From contig JAJZGE010000195.1 in assembly GCA_021798675.1 (NCBI GenBank), positions 1-5,082 of the forward strand: DNA of 5,082 bases, given 5' to 3'. Of this stretch, positions 1 to 5,082 are shown piece by piece (the first letter of the stretch is position 1; every line of letters begins with the position of its first letter). The notes under the pieces are model-generated. The model saw only the letters and a list, made by a program, of their open reading frames with translations. It was not told the origin of the DNA and did no database searches. The position numbers and the translations under genes are program-made. This DNA comes from Pseudomonadota bacterium. GTDB lineage: Bacteria; Pseudomonadota; Gammaproteobacteria; Xanthomonadales; Rhodanobacteraceae.

Positions 1-726
1 CTCGTCCAGCGGTTTCAGCGCGCGCGCGGCGCCGGCCCGGTCGGCGTTCACCATCACCTCGATGAAGCGCTCGCCGATCGCCTCCATGTCGGCGTCGAGG
101 ATGATCCTGCCGTCGCGGATGAACATCAGGTCGGTGAGGATGTGCTCGACTTCCTCCACCTGATGGGTAGTGACAATGATCGTCTTGTTCTCGTCGAAGT
201 AGTCCTCCAGCAGGTTCTGGTAGAACTGCTTGCGATAGAGGATGTCCAGCCCCAGCGTGGGTTCGTCCAGCACCAGCAGGCGGGCGTCGATCGCCATCAC
301 CAGCGCCAGGTGCAACTGCACGATCATGCCCTTGGACATCTGCCGCACGCGCTGCCCGGGGGTGAGCTTGGTGCGCGCCAGAAACGCCTCGCACTTGGCG
401 CGGTTGAAGCGTGGATGCACGTGGGCGACGAAATCCACCGCCTCGCGCACGCGCAGCCAGCGCGGCAGCACCGCGACGTCGGCGATGAAGCAGACCTGTT
501 CCATCAGCTTGTCGCGCTGGGTGCGGGGGTCGAGCCCGAGCACGTTGAGCTCGCCGCTGAAATCGGTGAGGCCGAGGATCGCCTTCAGGGCGGTGGTCTT
601 GCCGGCGCCGTTGGGGCCGATCAGGCCGACGATGCGGCCGGACGCGATCTGGAAGCTGACGTTGTCCAGTGCGGCCGTGTTCTTGTAGCGTTTGCCCAGG
701 CCGCTGGCCGTGATCACCGCGCTCAT
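1..726 (-). CDS. ABC transporter ATP-binding protein, YtrB-like (partial, C-terminus beyond the left edge)
   Basis: This is the cytoplasmic ATPase subunit of an ABC transporter; it would energise a membrane permease that is not in the window. Translating the minus strand from the ATG at 726 gives 242 residues with all the hallmarks: Walker A GPNGAGKTT (37-45), a signature motif in the variant form MSKGM (130-134) where LSGGQ is usual, Walker B LLVLDEP (150-156), D-loop LGLD (158-161) and switch histidine H188 in TTHQVEE. The usual Q-loop glutamine region reads FIADVAVLP (80-88), with Asp83 near the expected position. The start is supported by AAGGAGG (740-734), 7 nt upstream inside the regulator gene. 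The ATG overlaps the regulator stop as ATGA (726-723), so coupled translation is likely. The reading frame is open to base 1, so the C-terminus is missing. The pairing with a YtrA-type regulator matches Bacillus ytr-like and xanthomonad operons. The substrate cannot be told from the sequence. Confidence 0.95.
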   Translation of the reverse strand, partial: MSAVITASGLGKRYKNTAALDNVSFQIASGRIVGLIGPNGAGKTTALKAILGLTDFSGELNVLGLDPRTQRDKLMEQVCFIADVAVLPRWLRVREAVDFVAHVHPRFNRAKCEAFLARTKLTPGQRVRQMSKGMIVQLHLALVMAIDARLLVLDEPTLGLDILYRKQFYQNLLEDYFDENKTIIVTTHQVEEVEHILTDLMFIRDGRIILDADMEAIGERFIEVMVNADRAGAARALKPLDE

Positions 727-1142
727 GATTGCCCCTCCTTGTCGGGCTGATGGTTTACGGTCGGGTCCTTGCCCGCCCGATCCTTGTCGCTCTGGGCCTC
801 GCGCAGCAGCGTCTTGAGATCCAGCCCCAGTCGCTGCAGCCGTGCAAACAGCAGCGGCCACTCTTCGCGCAGAAACCGCTCGCGTTCGGATTTCAGCAGC
901 GCCGCACGGGCGCCTTCAATGACGAACATGCCCAATCCCCTCCTTTTTTCCACCAGTTGTTCGTCGACCAGCTCCTGATAGGCCTTGGACACGGTCAGCG
1001 GGTTGATCTGGAAATCCGCGGCCACCTGGCGTACCGACGGCAGCGGGTCGCCCTCGTTCAAGGCGCCGTCCAGGATCATCGCCACCACACGCTGGTGCAG
1101 TTGGCGATAGATCGGGACGCTGTCGTTCCAGGTCATGCTCAT
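723..1142 (-). CDS. GntR-family transcriptional regulator, YtrA subfamily
   Basis: A 139-residue DNA-binding regulator, probably the autorepressor of this operon. Residues about 10-77 form the GntR winged helix-turn-helix: PIYRQLHQRVV, then LPSVRQVAADFQINPLTVSKAYQEL (split by eye into helices 2 and 3), then the wing EKRRGLGMFV. The remaining 60 or so residues are charged and helical, too short for a FadR- or HutC-type effector domain. A short C-terminal dimerisation region is the defining trait of the YtrA subfamily. I chose the ATG at 1142 because AAGGA (1154-1150) lies 7 nt upstream; the ATG at 1136 would be 13 nt from it. The gene begins 3 bp after the stop of the upstream small gene and overlaps the ATPase start by 4 bp. 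No ligand-binding domain is visible, so the inducer is unknown; cell-envelope stress is known to induce some relatives. Confidence 0.93.
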   Translation of the reverse strand: MSMTWNDSVPIYRQLHQRVVAMILDGALNEGDPLPSVRQVAADFQINPLTVSKAYQELVDEQLVEKRRGLGMFVIEGARAALLKSERERFLREEWPLLFARLQRLGLDLKTLLREAQSDKDRAGKDPTVNHQPDKEGQS

Positions 1143-1145
1143 GTT

Positions 1146-1481
1146 TTATTCCTTGCTGCTGCGACCGAATTTGTTGCCAAACGAGTAGTAGGGCATGGCC
1201 AACTGCGATCCGATCAGGCTGAATTGCTGCATGCCGCCGCCGGCGTGGCCCAGGGTCGGAATCGTGGCCAGGCCGACCGCGCCCTCGTTCACCAGCAGGG
1301 CAGCCTCGCGCAGGGTGTCGGCGTCGGGATGCACCTCGACCGGGGCCAGGTTGAACACCCGGCTGCCGTTGATTTCGGTGGCCGCTACCGGCCGGATTTG
1401 CACGTTGTGGTTGACGGCGCCCAGGCTGGCCGCGGTGAGCAGGGCGGCGGCGATACTGGCGAACAGGTTCGGCTTTTTCAT
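1146..1481 (-). CDS. Putative exported protein of unknown function, first gene of the YtrA/ABC operon
   Basis: A 111-residue protein that I cannot assign to a named family. The N-terminus MKKPNLFASIAAALLTAAS has two lysines followed by a hydrophobic, alanine-rich stretch to about residue 22, which looks like a Sec signal peptide or a single membrane anchor. No lipobox cysteine is present; the protein contains no cysteine at all. The mature part has an acidic/polar segment with FNLAPVEVHPDADTLREAA (about 43-61), then a glycine-rich stretch (HAGGG) and an aromatic patch (PYYSFGNKFG) near the C-terminus. The start at 1481 has a strong ribosome-binding site, AAGGAGG (1494-1488), with 6 nt spacing. 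It is the first gene behind the operator-controlled promoter and lies 3 bp from the gntR-type gene, so it is probably co-regulated with the transporter. A role as periplasmic accessory protein is inference only. Coding status is supported by the ribosome-binding site, the tight packing and the plausible secretion signal. Confidence 0.8.
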   Translation of the reverse strand: MKKPNLFASIAAALLTAASLGAVNHNVQIRPVAATEINGSRVFNLAPVEVHPDADTLREAALLVNEGAVGLATIPTLGHAGGGMQQFSLIGSQLAMPYYSFGNKFGRSSKE

Positions 1482-1487
1482 GGCAGG

Positions 1488-1494
1488 CCTCCTT
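1488..1494 (-). promoter_or_regulatory. Ribosome-binding site of the exported-protein gene
   Basis: AAGGAGG on the minus strand, 6 nt before the ATG at 1481. It is a near-consensus Shine-Dalgarno sequence and fixes the start of the first operon gene. Confidence 0.8.
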
Positions 1495-1510
1495 GGTGAC
1501 CTTGTGGACC

Positions 1511-1534
1511 GGTGTTGTAGTGAACTATAACACC
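1511..1534. promoter_or_regulatory. Candidate YtrA-type operator, GGTG-N16-CACC near-palindrome
   Basis: A 24-bp dyad: left half GGTGTTGTAGTG, right half AACTATAACACC. Ten of 12 positions are symmetric; the two mismatches are the seventh base and the centre. The outer GGTG and CACC boxes are separated by exactly 16 bp. From memory, this is the form reported for operators of YtrA-type GntR regulators in Xanthomonas. It covers the -10 hexamer of the operon promoter, so binding by the regulator encoded at 723-1142 should block RNA polymerase and give autorepression that is lifted by an unknown signal. Symmetry and position are seen directly; the identity of the binding protein is inferred. Confidence 0.82.
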
Positions 1535-1551
1535 ATTGCCCGAGTCGTCAA
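1524..1551 (-). promoter_or_regulatory. Sigma70-like promoter of the exported protein-YtrA-ABC operon
   Basis: On the minus strand, TTGACG (1551-1546) matches five of six bases of the -35 consensus. After a 16-nt spacer it is followed by TATAGT (1529-1524), a good -10. Transcription would begin near 1517, leaving a leader of roughly 36 nt before the ATG at 1481. The -10 lies inside the GGTG-N16-CACC dyad. No competing promoter of similar quality was noticed in this interval. Confidence 0.7.
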
Positions 1552-1648
1552 TAGGCGAGACACGATTCCGCAACATGACTGATGGCCTATTGGCTGATGG
1601 CCTCTGCGGAGAAACCCCTGGCGACCACACTGGCGCAGGCCGCACATG

Positions 1649-1673
1649 AAAAAACCAGTGCCATGGCTGGCCC
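1649..1673 (-). terminator. Possible weak rho-independent terminator after the amidohydrolase remnant
   Basis: On the minus strand, a CCAG...CTGG stem (1670-1655, 8-nt loop) is followed directly by six T (1654-1649). Three G-T wobbles could extend the stem into the T run. It lies about 30 nt past the amidohydrolase stop at 1702, the right place and orientation for a terminator of that gene. The four-pair core is short, so this is tentative. The rest of the gap between 1552 and 1701 holds no gene that I can support, only a 10-bp direct repeat CTGATGGCCT at 1579-1588 and 1594-1603. Confidence 0.35.
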
Positions 1674-1701
1674 GTTTCAAGGCACGCAGGGCCCGGCCGG
1701 A

Positions 1702-2298
1702 CTACTCGGGCAGCGCGAACACCCGCTTGCCGGCCACCCAGGTCTGCAACACCTTGGTCGACCACAGGCGTTCCGGCGCATCGGCGAAAATATCGTGGTC
1801 AACCAGGATGAAGTCGGCCCACTTGCCTGGCTCCAGCGTGCCTAGGCAGTGCTCCTGATGCGCGGCATAGGCGGCATCGAGGGTGAAGGCGCGAAACGCC
1901 TCGACCAGCGTCATCCGCTGCTGCGGGTACCAGCCACCGGACGGCTGATCGTGATGGTCCTGGCGGGTCACCGCCGTATGCAGTCCGAAAACGGGTTGGG
2001 CGACTCCACCGGAAAATCGGAGCCGCCGGCGATCACCGTGCCCTGCTGCAGGAAACGTCGCCAGGCATAGGCACCGGTCCTGCGCTGATGGCCGAGGCGA
2101 TCCTCGGCCATGTTCATGTCGGAGGTGGCATGGGTCGGCTGCATCGAGGCAATCAGCCGCAGCGGCACGAAGCGCCTAATGTCCCCGCGGCGAAACCAGC
2201 CTGCAATGTGTCCGTCCGCGGTGGCCTTTTCCAGCGCTCTGCTGCGGGCAATACCCCGCGGAAACGGGAGGAGGGCATCGCCCACCGCGCCAGGGTGG
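1702..2298 (-). pseudogene. Remnant of a YtcJ-like amidohydrolase (amidohydrolase 3 family), truncated and frameshifted
   Basis: Only the C-terminal part of a metal-dependent amidohydrolase remains; intact relatives are about 550 residues. In one frame (about 2190 down to 1989) the minus strand reads IASMQPTHATSDMNMAEDR, then AYAWRRFL and GGSDFPVESPNPF, including the conserved metal-ligand Asp of GSDFP. The frame then breaks. One extra T in the run at 1988-1991 would restore FGLHTAVTRQDHHDQPSGGW and the rest of the family C-terminus (MTLVEAFRAFTLDAAYAAH, then LGTLEPGKWADFILVD), ending at the stop at 1702. Upstream of about 2190 the expected IEHAQ metal-binding histidine segment is scrambled: vestiges such as ALEKATADGH and DIRRF persist, but indels and substitutions have erased the rest. 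The recognisable part stops at the azoR stop codon (2300). No start codon with a ribosome-binding site is visible. The frameshift alone could be a sequencing error, but the missing N-terminus could not. It is almost certainly non-functional. Confidence 0.85.
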
Positions 2299-2299
2299 A

Positions 2300-2884
2300 T
2301 CAGGCGGCCTCGGCCACCAGCGTCGCGATGCTGCTGCGCGCCGCCTTCAGCGCGGCGACCTTGTGCTCGTCGCTCATCGCCACACCCTCGGCTCGCACGA
2401 ACTCGATCGCGCCGATGCCGATGAAGCCGAATGCCGTGCGCAGGTACGGTTCCTGGAAATCCATCGCGGCACCCGCGGTGTCCTGGCCATAGAACCCGCC
2501 GCGGCTGGAGGCGACGATCACGCGCTTGCCGCCGGCCAGGCCGACCGGGCCGCTGGCGGTGTAGCGGAAGGTCTTGCCGGCGACCAGGATGCGGTCGATC
2601 CACGCCTTGAGCTGGCTGGAGATGCCGAAGTTGTACATCGGCGCGCCGATCACGATGGTCTCGGCGGCCAGGAATTCCTCCAGCATCTGGCTGCCCAGCA
2701 TGGCCGCCGGATCGCTGGCATCGGCCACCGGCGCCCAGTGCGGCAGCGGCTGTGCAGCCAGATCGCGGTAGGTCACGTCGAGACCGGGGGCATGCCGCCT
2801 CAGCTCGGCTACGATGTCGGCGCTGAGCTGGCGCGATACCGAATGCACGCCCAGCGCGCTGGAATCGATATGCAACAGTTTCAT
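2300..2884 (-). CDS. azoR: FMN-dependent NADH-azoreductase
   Basis: A 194-residue flavodoxin-fold enzyme, close to the about 200 residues of E. coli AzoR. The family uses FMN and NAD(P)H to reduce quinones and azo compounds by two-electron steps, as a cytoplasmic homodimer, and is linked to thiol and quinone stress. Visible motifs are the N-terminal strand KLLHIDSS followed by the phosphate-binding loop through S17-R18 (VSRQLS), the FMN-contacting [12 protein letters not shown] (82-93) and SSRGGFY (126-132). I chose the ATG at 2884 rather than the in-frame GTG at 2911 because CAGGAG lies 7 nt upstream and family proteins begin M-K/S-hydrophobic-H-I-D-S-S. The gene is divergent from a LysR-type regulator across a short intergenic region, a common arrangement for azoR/quinone reductase genes. 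It is therefore the likely regulatory target. The 3' end abuts a decayed amidohydrolase, but its own C-terminus looks complete. Confidence 0.95.
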   Translation of the reverse strand: MKLLHIDSSALGVHSVSRQLSADIVAELRRHAPGLDVTYRDLAAQPLPHWAPVADASDPAAMLGSQMLEEFLAAETIVIGAPMYNFGISSQLKAWIDRILVAGKTFRYTASGPVGLAGGKRVIVASSRGGFYGQDTAGAAMDFQEPYLRTAFGFIGIGAIEFVRAEGVAMSDEHKVAALKAARSSIATLVAEAA

Positions 2885-2891
2885 GGGGTAA

Positions 2892-2896
2892 CTCCT
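2892..2896 (-). promoter_or_regulatory. Ribosome-binding site deciding the azoR start
   Basis: AGGAG on the minus strand, 7 nt before the ATG at 2884. The upstream in-frame GTG at 2911 has no comparable site and would add nine residues that the family lacks. A small GCCGA-GCAA-TCGGC hairpin (2903-2916) sits just upstream in the leader. Confidence 0.75.
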
Positions 2897-2928
2897 GATC
2901 GAGCCGAGCAATCGGCGAGGTAATCAGG

Positions 2929-2967
2929 GTATATTGCGAACAATGAAGCGATAAGATGGCAATATAC
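2929..2967. promoter_or_regulatory. Inverted repeat in the azoR-lysR divergent promoter region
   Basis: GTATATTGC (2929-2937) and its exact complement GCAATATAC (2959-2967) are separated by 21 bp, with arm centres 30 bp apart (about three helical turns). The left arm also overlaps the small dyad ATTG-CGAA-CAAT (2933-2944). LysR-type regulators bind AT-rich dyads in the intergenic region shared with a divergent target, and a pair of half-sites on one DNA face suits a tetramer. The right arm also overlaps the most plausible lysR upstream region: a -10-like TATAGT lies at 2973-2978. The left arm overlaps an azoR -10-like TATACC on the minus strand (2933-2928). Neither has a good -35, as expected for activator-dependent promoters. 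The repeat is certain; its role is inferred. Confidence 0.6.
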
Positions 2968-2986
2968 GGACTTATAGTTTCATATT

Positions 2987-2990
2987 GGAA
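2987..2990 (+). promoter_or_regulatory. Ribosome-binding site favouring the LysR ATG start
   Basis: GGAA lies 6 nt before the ATG at 2997. The in-frame TTG at 2985 would itself overlap this site, so the ATG is the better start. Confidence 0.5.
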
Positions 2991-2996
2991 ACAGCC

Positions 2997-3974
2997 ATGA
3001 GCGTACTGAGTGGTGCCCTGCAGGATCTCAACGACCTGTATTTCTTCGCGGCCGTGGTCGAGCACGCCGGCTTTTCCGCCGCCGGCCGCGCGCTCGGCGT
3101 GCCCAAGTCGCGGCTGAGCAAGCGTGTGGCCCAGTTGGAGGATCGTCTCGGCGTGCGCCTGCTGCAGCGGACCACGCGGCGTTTTGTGGTGACCGAGGTG
3201 GGCGAGCGTTTCTACACGCACTGTCGCGCCGTACTGGAAGAAGCGCAGGCAGCGCAGGACGCGGTGGACGAGCTGCGCACCGAACCGCGCGGGGTGGTGC
3301 GCCTGAGCTGCCCGGTATCGCTGGCGCAAACGGTACTGGCGCACGTGTTGCCGGATTTTCTCGCGCAGTATCCGAAGGTGCAGGTGCGCCTGCTGTCCAG
3401 CAATCGACGCGTGGATGTGATCGGCGAGGGCTACGACGTGGCGATCCGCGTGCGAAGCAAGCTGGACGAGGACGGCAATCTGGTGATCCGCAGCTTCGGC
3501 CAGACGCGTACCCTGCTGGTGGCCAGTCCGGCACTGCTCCAGCAGCTGGGCCGTCCGGCCAACCCCGACGCGCTGGCCAGGCTGCCGGCCCTGTCGATGC
3601 ACGAACACGAGGGCGCGCAGCTGTGGGAGCTGCTCGGACCAGCCGGCGAACGCGTCAATGTCGAAGTGCAGGCGCGGCTGATCAGCGGCGATTTCGCGGT
3701 GCTGCTGGAGTCCGCCCGCCGCGGCATGGGCGTTGCCCTGCTGCCGGAGTTCGTCTGCGCGCCGGCAATCGCGCGCGGCGAGCTGGAGCTGGTGTTGCCG
3801 GACTGGAGCGTGCCCCAGGGCACCATGCACTTCGTCTATCCCAGCCGGCGCGGCATGCTGCCCGGAGTGCGTGCGCTGGTCGATTTCCTGGCCGAGCGGC
3901 TGCCAGCGACCACGCTGCTGCAGCACGAACAATGCCGGCAGCGCTCGCTCGACGATCTGCCGCCGGCGTCCTGA
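2997..3974 (+). CDS. LysR-type transcriptional regulator, divergent from azoR (CrgA-like group)
   Basis: A 325-residue regulator with the usual two-part design. Residues about 9-68 are the winged helix-turn-helix: LNDLYFFAAVVEHAGFSAAG, then VPKSRLSKRVAQLEDRLGVRLL and QRTTRRFVVTEVGERF. A linker helix follows (EEAQAAQDAVDEL), then the periplasmic-binding-protein-like effector domain from about 95 to 300, beginning VVRLSCPVSLAQTVLAHVLP. GYDVAIRV and RRGMGVALLPEF are typical of this branch. The closing 20 residues after the effector domain are a polar tail of no clear role. The start is the ATG at 2997; a TTG four codons upstream is the alternative. It probably controls azoR, and itself, through the shared intergenic region, responding to a quinone-like or electrophilic compound. 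The ligand is not deducible from the sequence. An aminotransferase gene follows 68 bp downstream on the same strand, but a hairpin separates them. Confidence 0.95.
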   Translation: MSVLSGALQDLNDLYFFAAVVEHAGFSAAGRALGVPKSRLSKRVAQLEDRLGVRLLQRTTRRFVVTEVGERFYTHCRAVLEEAQAAQDAVDELRTEPRGVVRLSCPVSLAQTVLAHVLPDFLAQYPKVQVRLLSSNRRVDVIGEGYDVAIRVRSKLDEDGNLVIRSFGQTRTLLVASPALLQQLGRPANPDALARLPALSMHEHEGAQLWELLGPAGERVNVEVQARLISGDFAVLLESARRGMGVALLPEFVCAPAIARGELELVLPDWSVPQGTMHFVYPSRRGMLPGVRALVDFLAERLPATTLLQHEQCRQRSLDDLPPAS

Positions 3975-4012
3975 TGCGCCACGCGCGTGCCATGCGCTAC
4001 GCTGGCGCATGG
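3974..4012 (+). other. GC-rich hairpin between the LysR gene and the aminotransferase gene
   Basis: Two mutually exclusive stems share the same right arm. CCATGCGC (3990-3997) pairs with GCGCATGG (4005-4012) across a 7-nt loop. ATGCGCCA (3974-3981, overlapping the LysR stop) pairs with TGGCGCAT (4003-4010) across 21 nt. There is no following T run, so it is not a canonical intrinsic terminator. It could still attenuate read-through or protect the 3' end of the LysR message. Confidence 0.45.
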
Positions 4013-4042
4013 GCTAACCCTTAGGGACATCCAGACGGCTGA

Positions 4043-5082
4043 ATGATGATCATCGAGACCAAACTTCCGAAAGTCGGCACCACCATCTTCACCGTGATGA
4101 GCCAGCTGGCGATCGAGCACCAGGCAGTGAACCTGGGGCAGGGCTTTCCGGATTTCGAACCGCCGCTGGCGCTGCGCGATGCGCTCAGCCGGGCCATGCA
4201 TGACGGTCGCAACCAGTACGCGCCGATGTCCGGCACCGCCGCGCTGCGCCAGCAGATCGCGCTGAAAACCGAACGCCTGTACGGCCGCAAGGTCGACCCC
4301 GACAGCGAAGTCACGGTCACCTCCGGCGCCACCGAGGCGATCTTTGCGGCGATCGCCGCGCTGGTGCGCGCGGGCGAGGAAGTGATCGTGTTCGATCCGG
4401 CTTACGACTGCTACGAGCCGGCGATCGAGCTGCAGGGCGCCCGTGCCGTGCACATTCCGCTGACCCTGCCGGATTTCGCGATCGACTGGCAGCGCGTGCG
4501 CGATGCGTTGACGAAGCGGACCCGGATGATCCTGATCAACACGCCGCACAACCCGTCCGGCGCGGTGCTGTCGGCGGCCGATCTGGAGGAATTGGCGGCA
4601 ATCGTGCGTGACACCGCCATCGTGGTGCTGTCGGACGAGGTTTACGAACACATCGTGTACGACGGCGCACAGCACGAGAGCGTGCTGCGTCATCCCGAAC
4701 TGGCCGCGCGCAGCATCGTGGTCTCCTCGTTCGGCAAGACCTATCACTGCACCGGCTGGAAGCTCGGCTACGCGGTGGCGCCGGCGGCGCTGTCGGCCGA
4801 GTTCCGCAAGGTGCACCAGTACCTCACGTTCTGCTCGTTCCACCCGGCGCAGGTGGCGTTTGCCGAGTTCCTCGCCAGCACGCCGCAGCATTATCTCGAG
4901 CTGCCGGCGTTCTATCAGGCCAAGCGCGATCGCTTCCGCCGCATGCTGGCGCCTTCGCGCTTCAAGCTGCTGGAGGTGCCGGGCGGCTATTTCCAGCTGG
5001 TCGACTACTCCTCGATCAGCGGACTGGACGACATGGCGTTCTGCGAGTGGCTGGTGAAGCAGGGCGGCGTGGCGGCGATACC
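4043..5082 (+). CDS. PLP-dependent aminotransferase, YbdL-like methionine aminotransferase (partial, C-terminus beyond the right edge)
   Basis: A class I/II aminotransferase. E. coli YbdL, which it resembles along its full visible length, transfers the amino group preferentially from methionine, also from aromatic amino acids and histidine, to 2-oxo acids; relatives include kynurenine aminotransferases. About 346 residues are present of the roughly 385 expected. Landmarks are NLGQGFPDF (30-38), NQYAPMSG (57-64), the cofactor-phosphate loop SGATEA (94-99), NTPHNPSG (166-173), SDEVYEH (197-203) and SSFGKTYHCTGWKLGY (228-243), where K232 should form the Schiff base with PLP. KVHQYLTF and GGVAAIP near the edge also match YbdL. 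The start is the first of two adjacent ATGs (4043 and 4046). The ribosome-binding site is poor (AGGG ends 16 nt upstream), so the exact start is uncertain by one codon. In some bacteria such enzymes close the methionine salvage pathway, but no salvage genes are in view. Confidence 0.94.
   Translation, partial: MMIIETKLPKVGTTIFTVMSQLAIEHQAVNLGQGFPDFEPPLALRDALSRAMHDGRNQYAPMSGTAALRQQIALKTERLYGRKVDPDSEVTVTSGATEAIFAAIAALVRAGEEVIVFDPAYDCYEPAIELQGARAVHIPLTLPDFAIDWQRVRDALTKRTRMILINTPHNPSGAVLSAADLEELAAIVRDTAIVVLSDEVYEHIVYDGAQHESVLRHPELAARSIVVSSFGKTYHCTGWKLGYAVAPAALSAEFRKVHQYLTFCSFHPAQVAFAEFLASTPQHYLELPAFYQAKRDRFRRMLAPSRFKLLEVPGGYFQLVDYSSISGLDDMAFCEWLVKQGGVAAI

Noticed and set aside
142..750. 202-residue plus-strand open frame
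   Set aside because: It is the shadow of the ABC ATPase, whose Walker motifs are clear on the other strand.
729..1499. 256-residue plus-strand open frame
   Set aside because: It is antisense across both the YtrA-type regulator and the exported-protein gene; rich in H, Q, R and G and without a recognisable domain.
1579..1603. Direct repeat CTGATGGCCT, two copies with a 15-bp period
   Set aside because: Only two short copies; no sign of a larger array, mobile element end or target-site duplication, so probably chance or a minor local duplication.
1478..1765. Minus-strand frame across the operon promoter
   Set aside because: It runs through the promoter and operator and ends at the first gene; proline/arginine-rich composition and no supporting start signal.
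2088..2492. Plus-strand frames across the amidohydrolase remnant and azoR 3' end
   Set aside because: No ribosome-binding site and no family resemblance; the minus strand explains the sequence.
1968..4010. 680-residue minus-strand open frame
   Set aside because: It lies antisense to the LysR gene and out of frame with azoR; its composition (runs of H, Q, R, A) is typical of antisense GC-rich frames. Only its last 110 or so residues are meaningful, as the amidohydrolase remnant.
3836..4891. 351-residue minus-strand open frame opposite the aminotransferase
   Set aside because: It is antisense to a gene with full YbdL-like motifs; no family resemblance and low-complexity composition.

Overview
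The window is GC-rich, with densely packed genes and strong G/C preference at third codon positions. Its gene content fits a gammaproteobacterium of the Xanthomonadales/Lysobacterales, with a Rhodanobacter- or Dyella-like relative as the best guess. That guess rests on remembered similarity of the ABC ATPase, the YtrA-type regulator and the amidohydrolase remnant to proteins of that order. No rRNA, tRNA, CRISPR array or intact mobile element is visible.

Left third (1-1551, minus strand): one compact operon read right to left. A sigma70-like promoter (TTGACG, 16 nt, TATAGT) has its -10 buried in a 24-bp near-palindrome of the form GGTG-N16-CACC, which looks like the operator of the operon's own GntR/YtrA regulator. 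The gene order is a 111-aa putative exported protein of unknown function, then the YtrA-type GntR repressor (139 aa), then an ABC transporter ATPase that runs off the left edge. The gaps are 3 bp and a 4-bp ATGA overlap, so the genes are probably translationally coupled. A permease gene is expected beyond the window.

Middle (1535-2884): a short intergenic stretch with a possible terminator, then a decayed amidohydrolase (YtcJ-like, amidohydrolase 3 family). Only the C-terminal part survives. It carries a one-base frameshift in a homopolymer, and its upstream end is degraded and abuts the stop codon of azoR. Next is an intact FMN-dependent NADH-azoreductase (azoR, minus strand).

Right half (2885-5082): azoR is divergent from a LysR-type regulator (plus strand). 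Their shared 112-bp intergenic region holds a perfect 9-bp inverted repeat with arms centred 30 bp apart, a candidate regulator-binding region. Downstream of the LysR gene, after a GC-rich hairpin, comes a PLP-dependent aminotransferase closely resembling E. coli YbdL (methionine aminotransferase), cut by the right edge.

Functionally there are three units: an autoregulated ABC transporter operon, a regulator/azoreductase pair, and an amino acid aminotransferase. I see no clearly new biological system. The points most worth a second look are the exported protein leading the YtrA operon with its operator, the azoR-lysR inverted repeat, and the decaying amidohydrolase.
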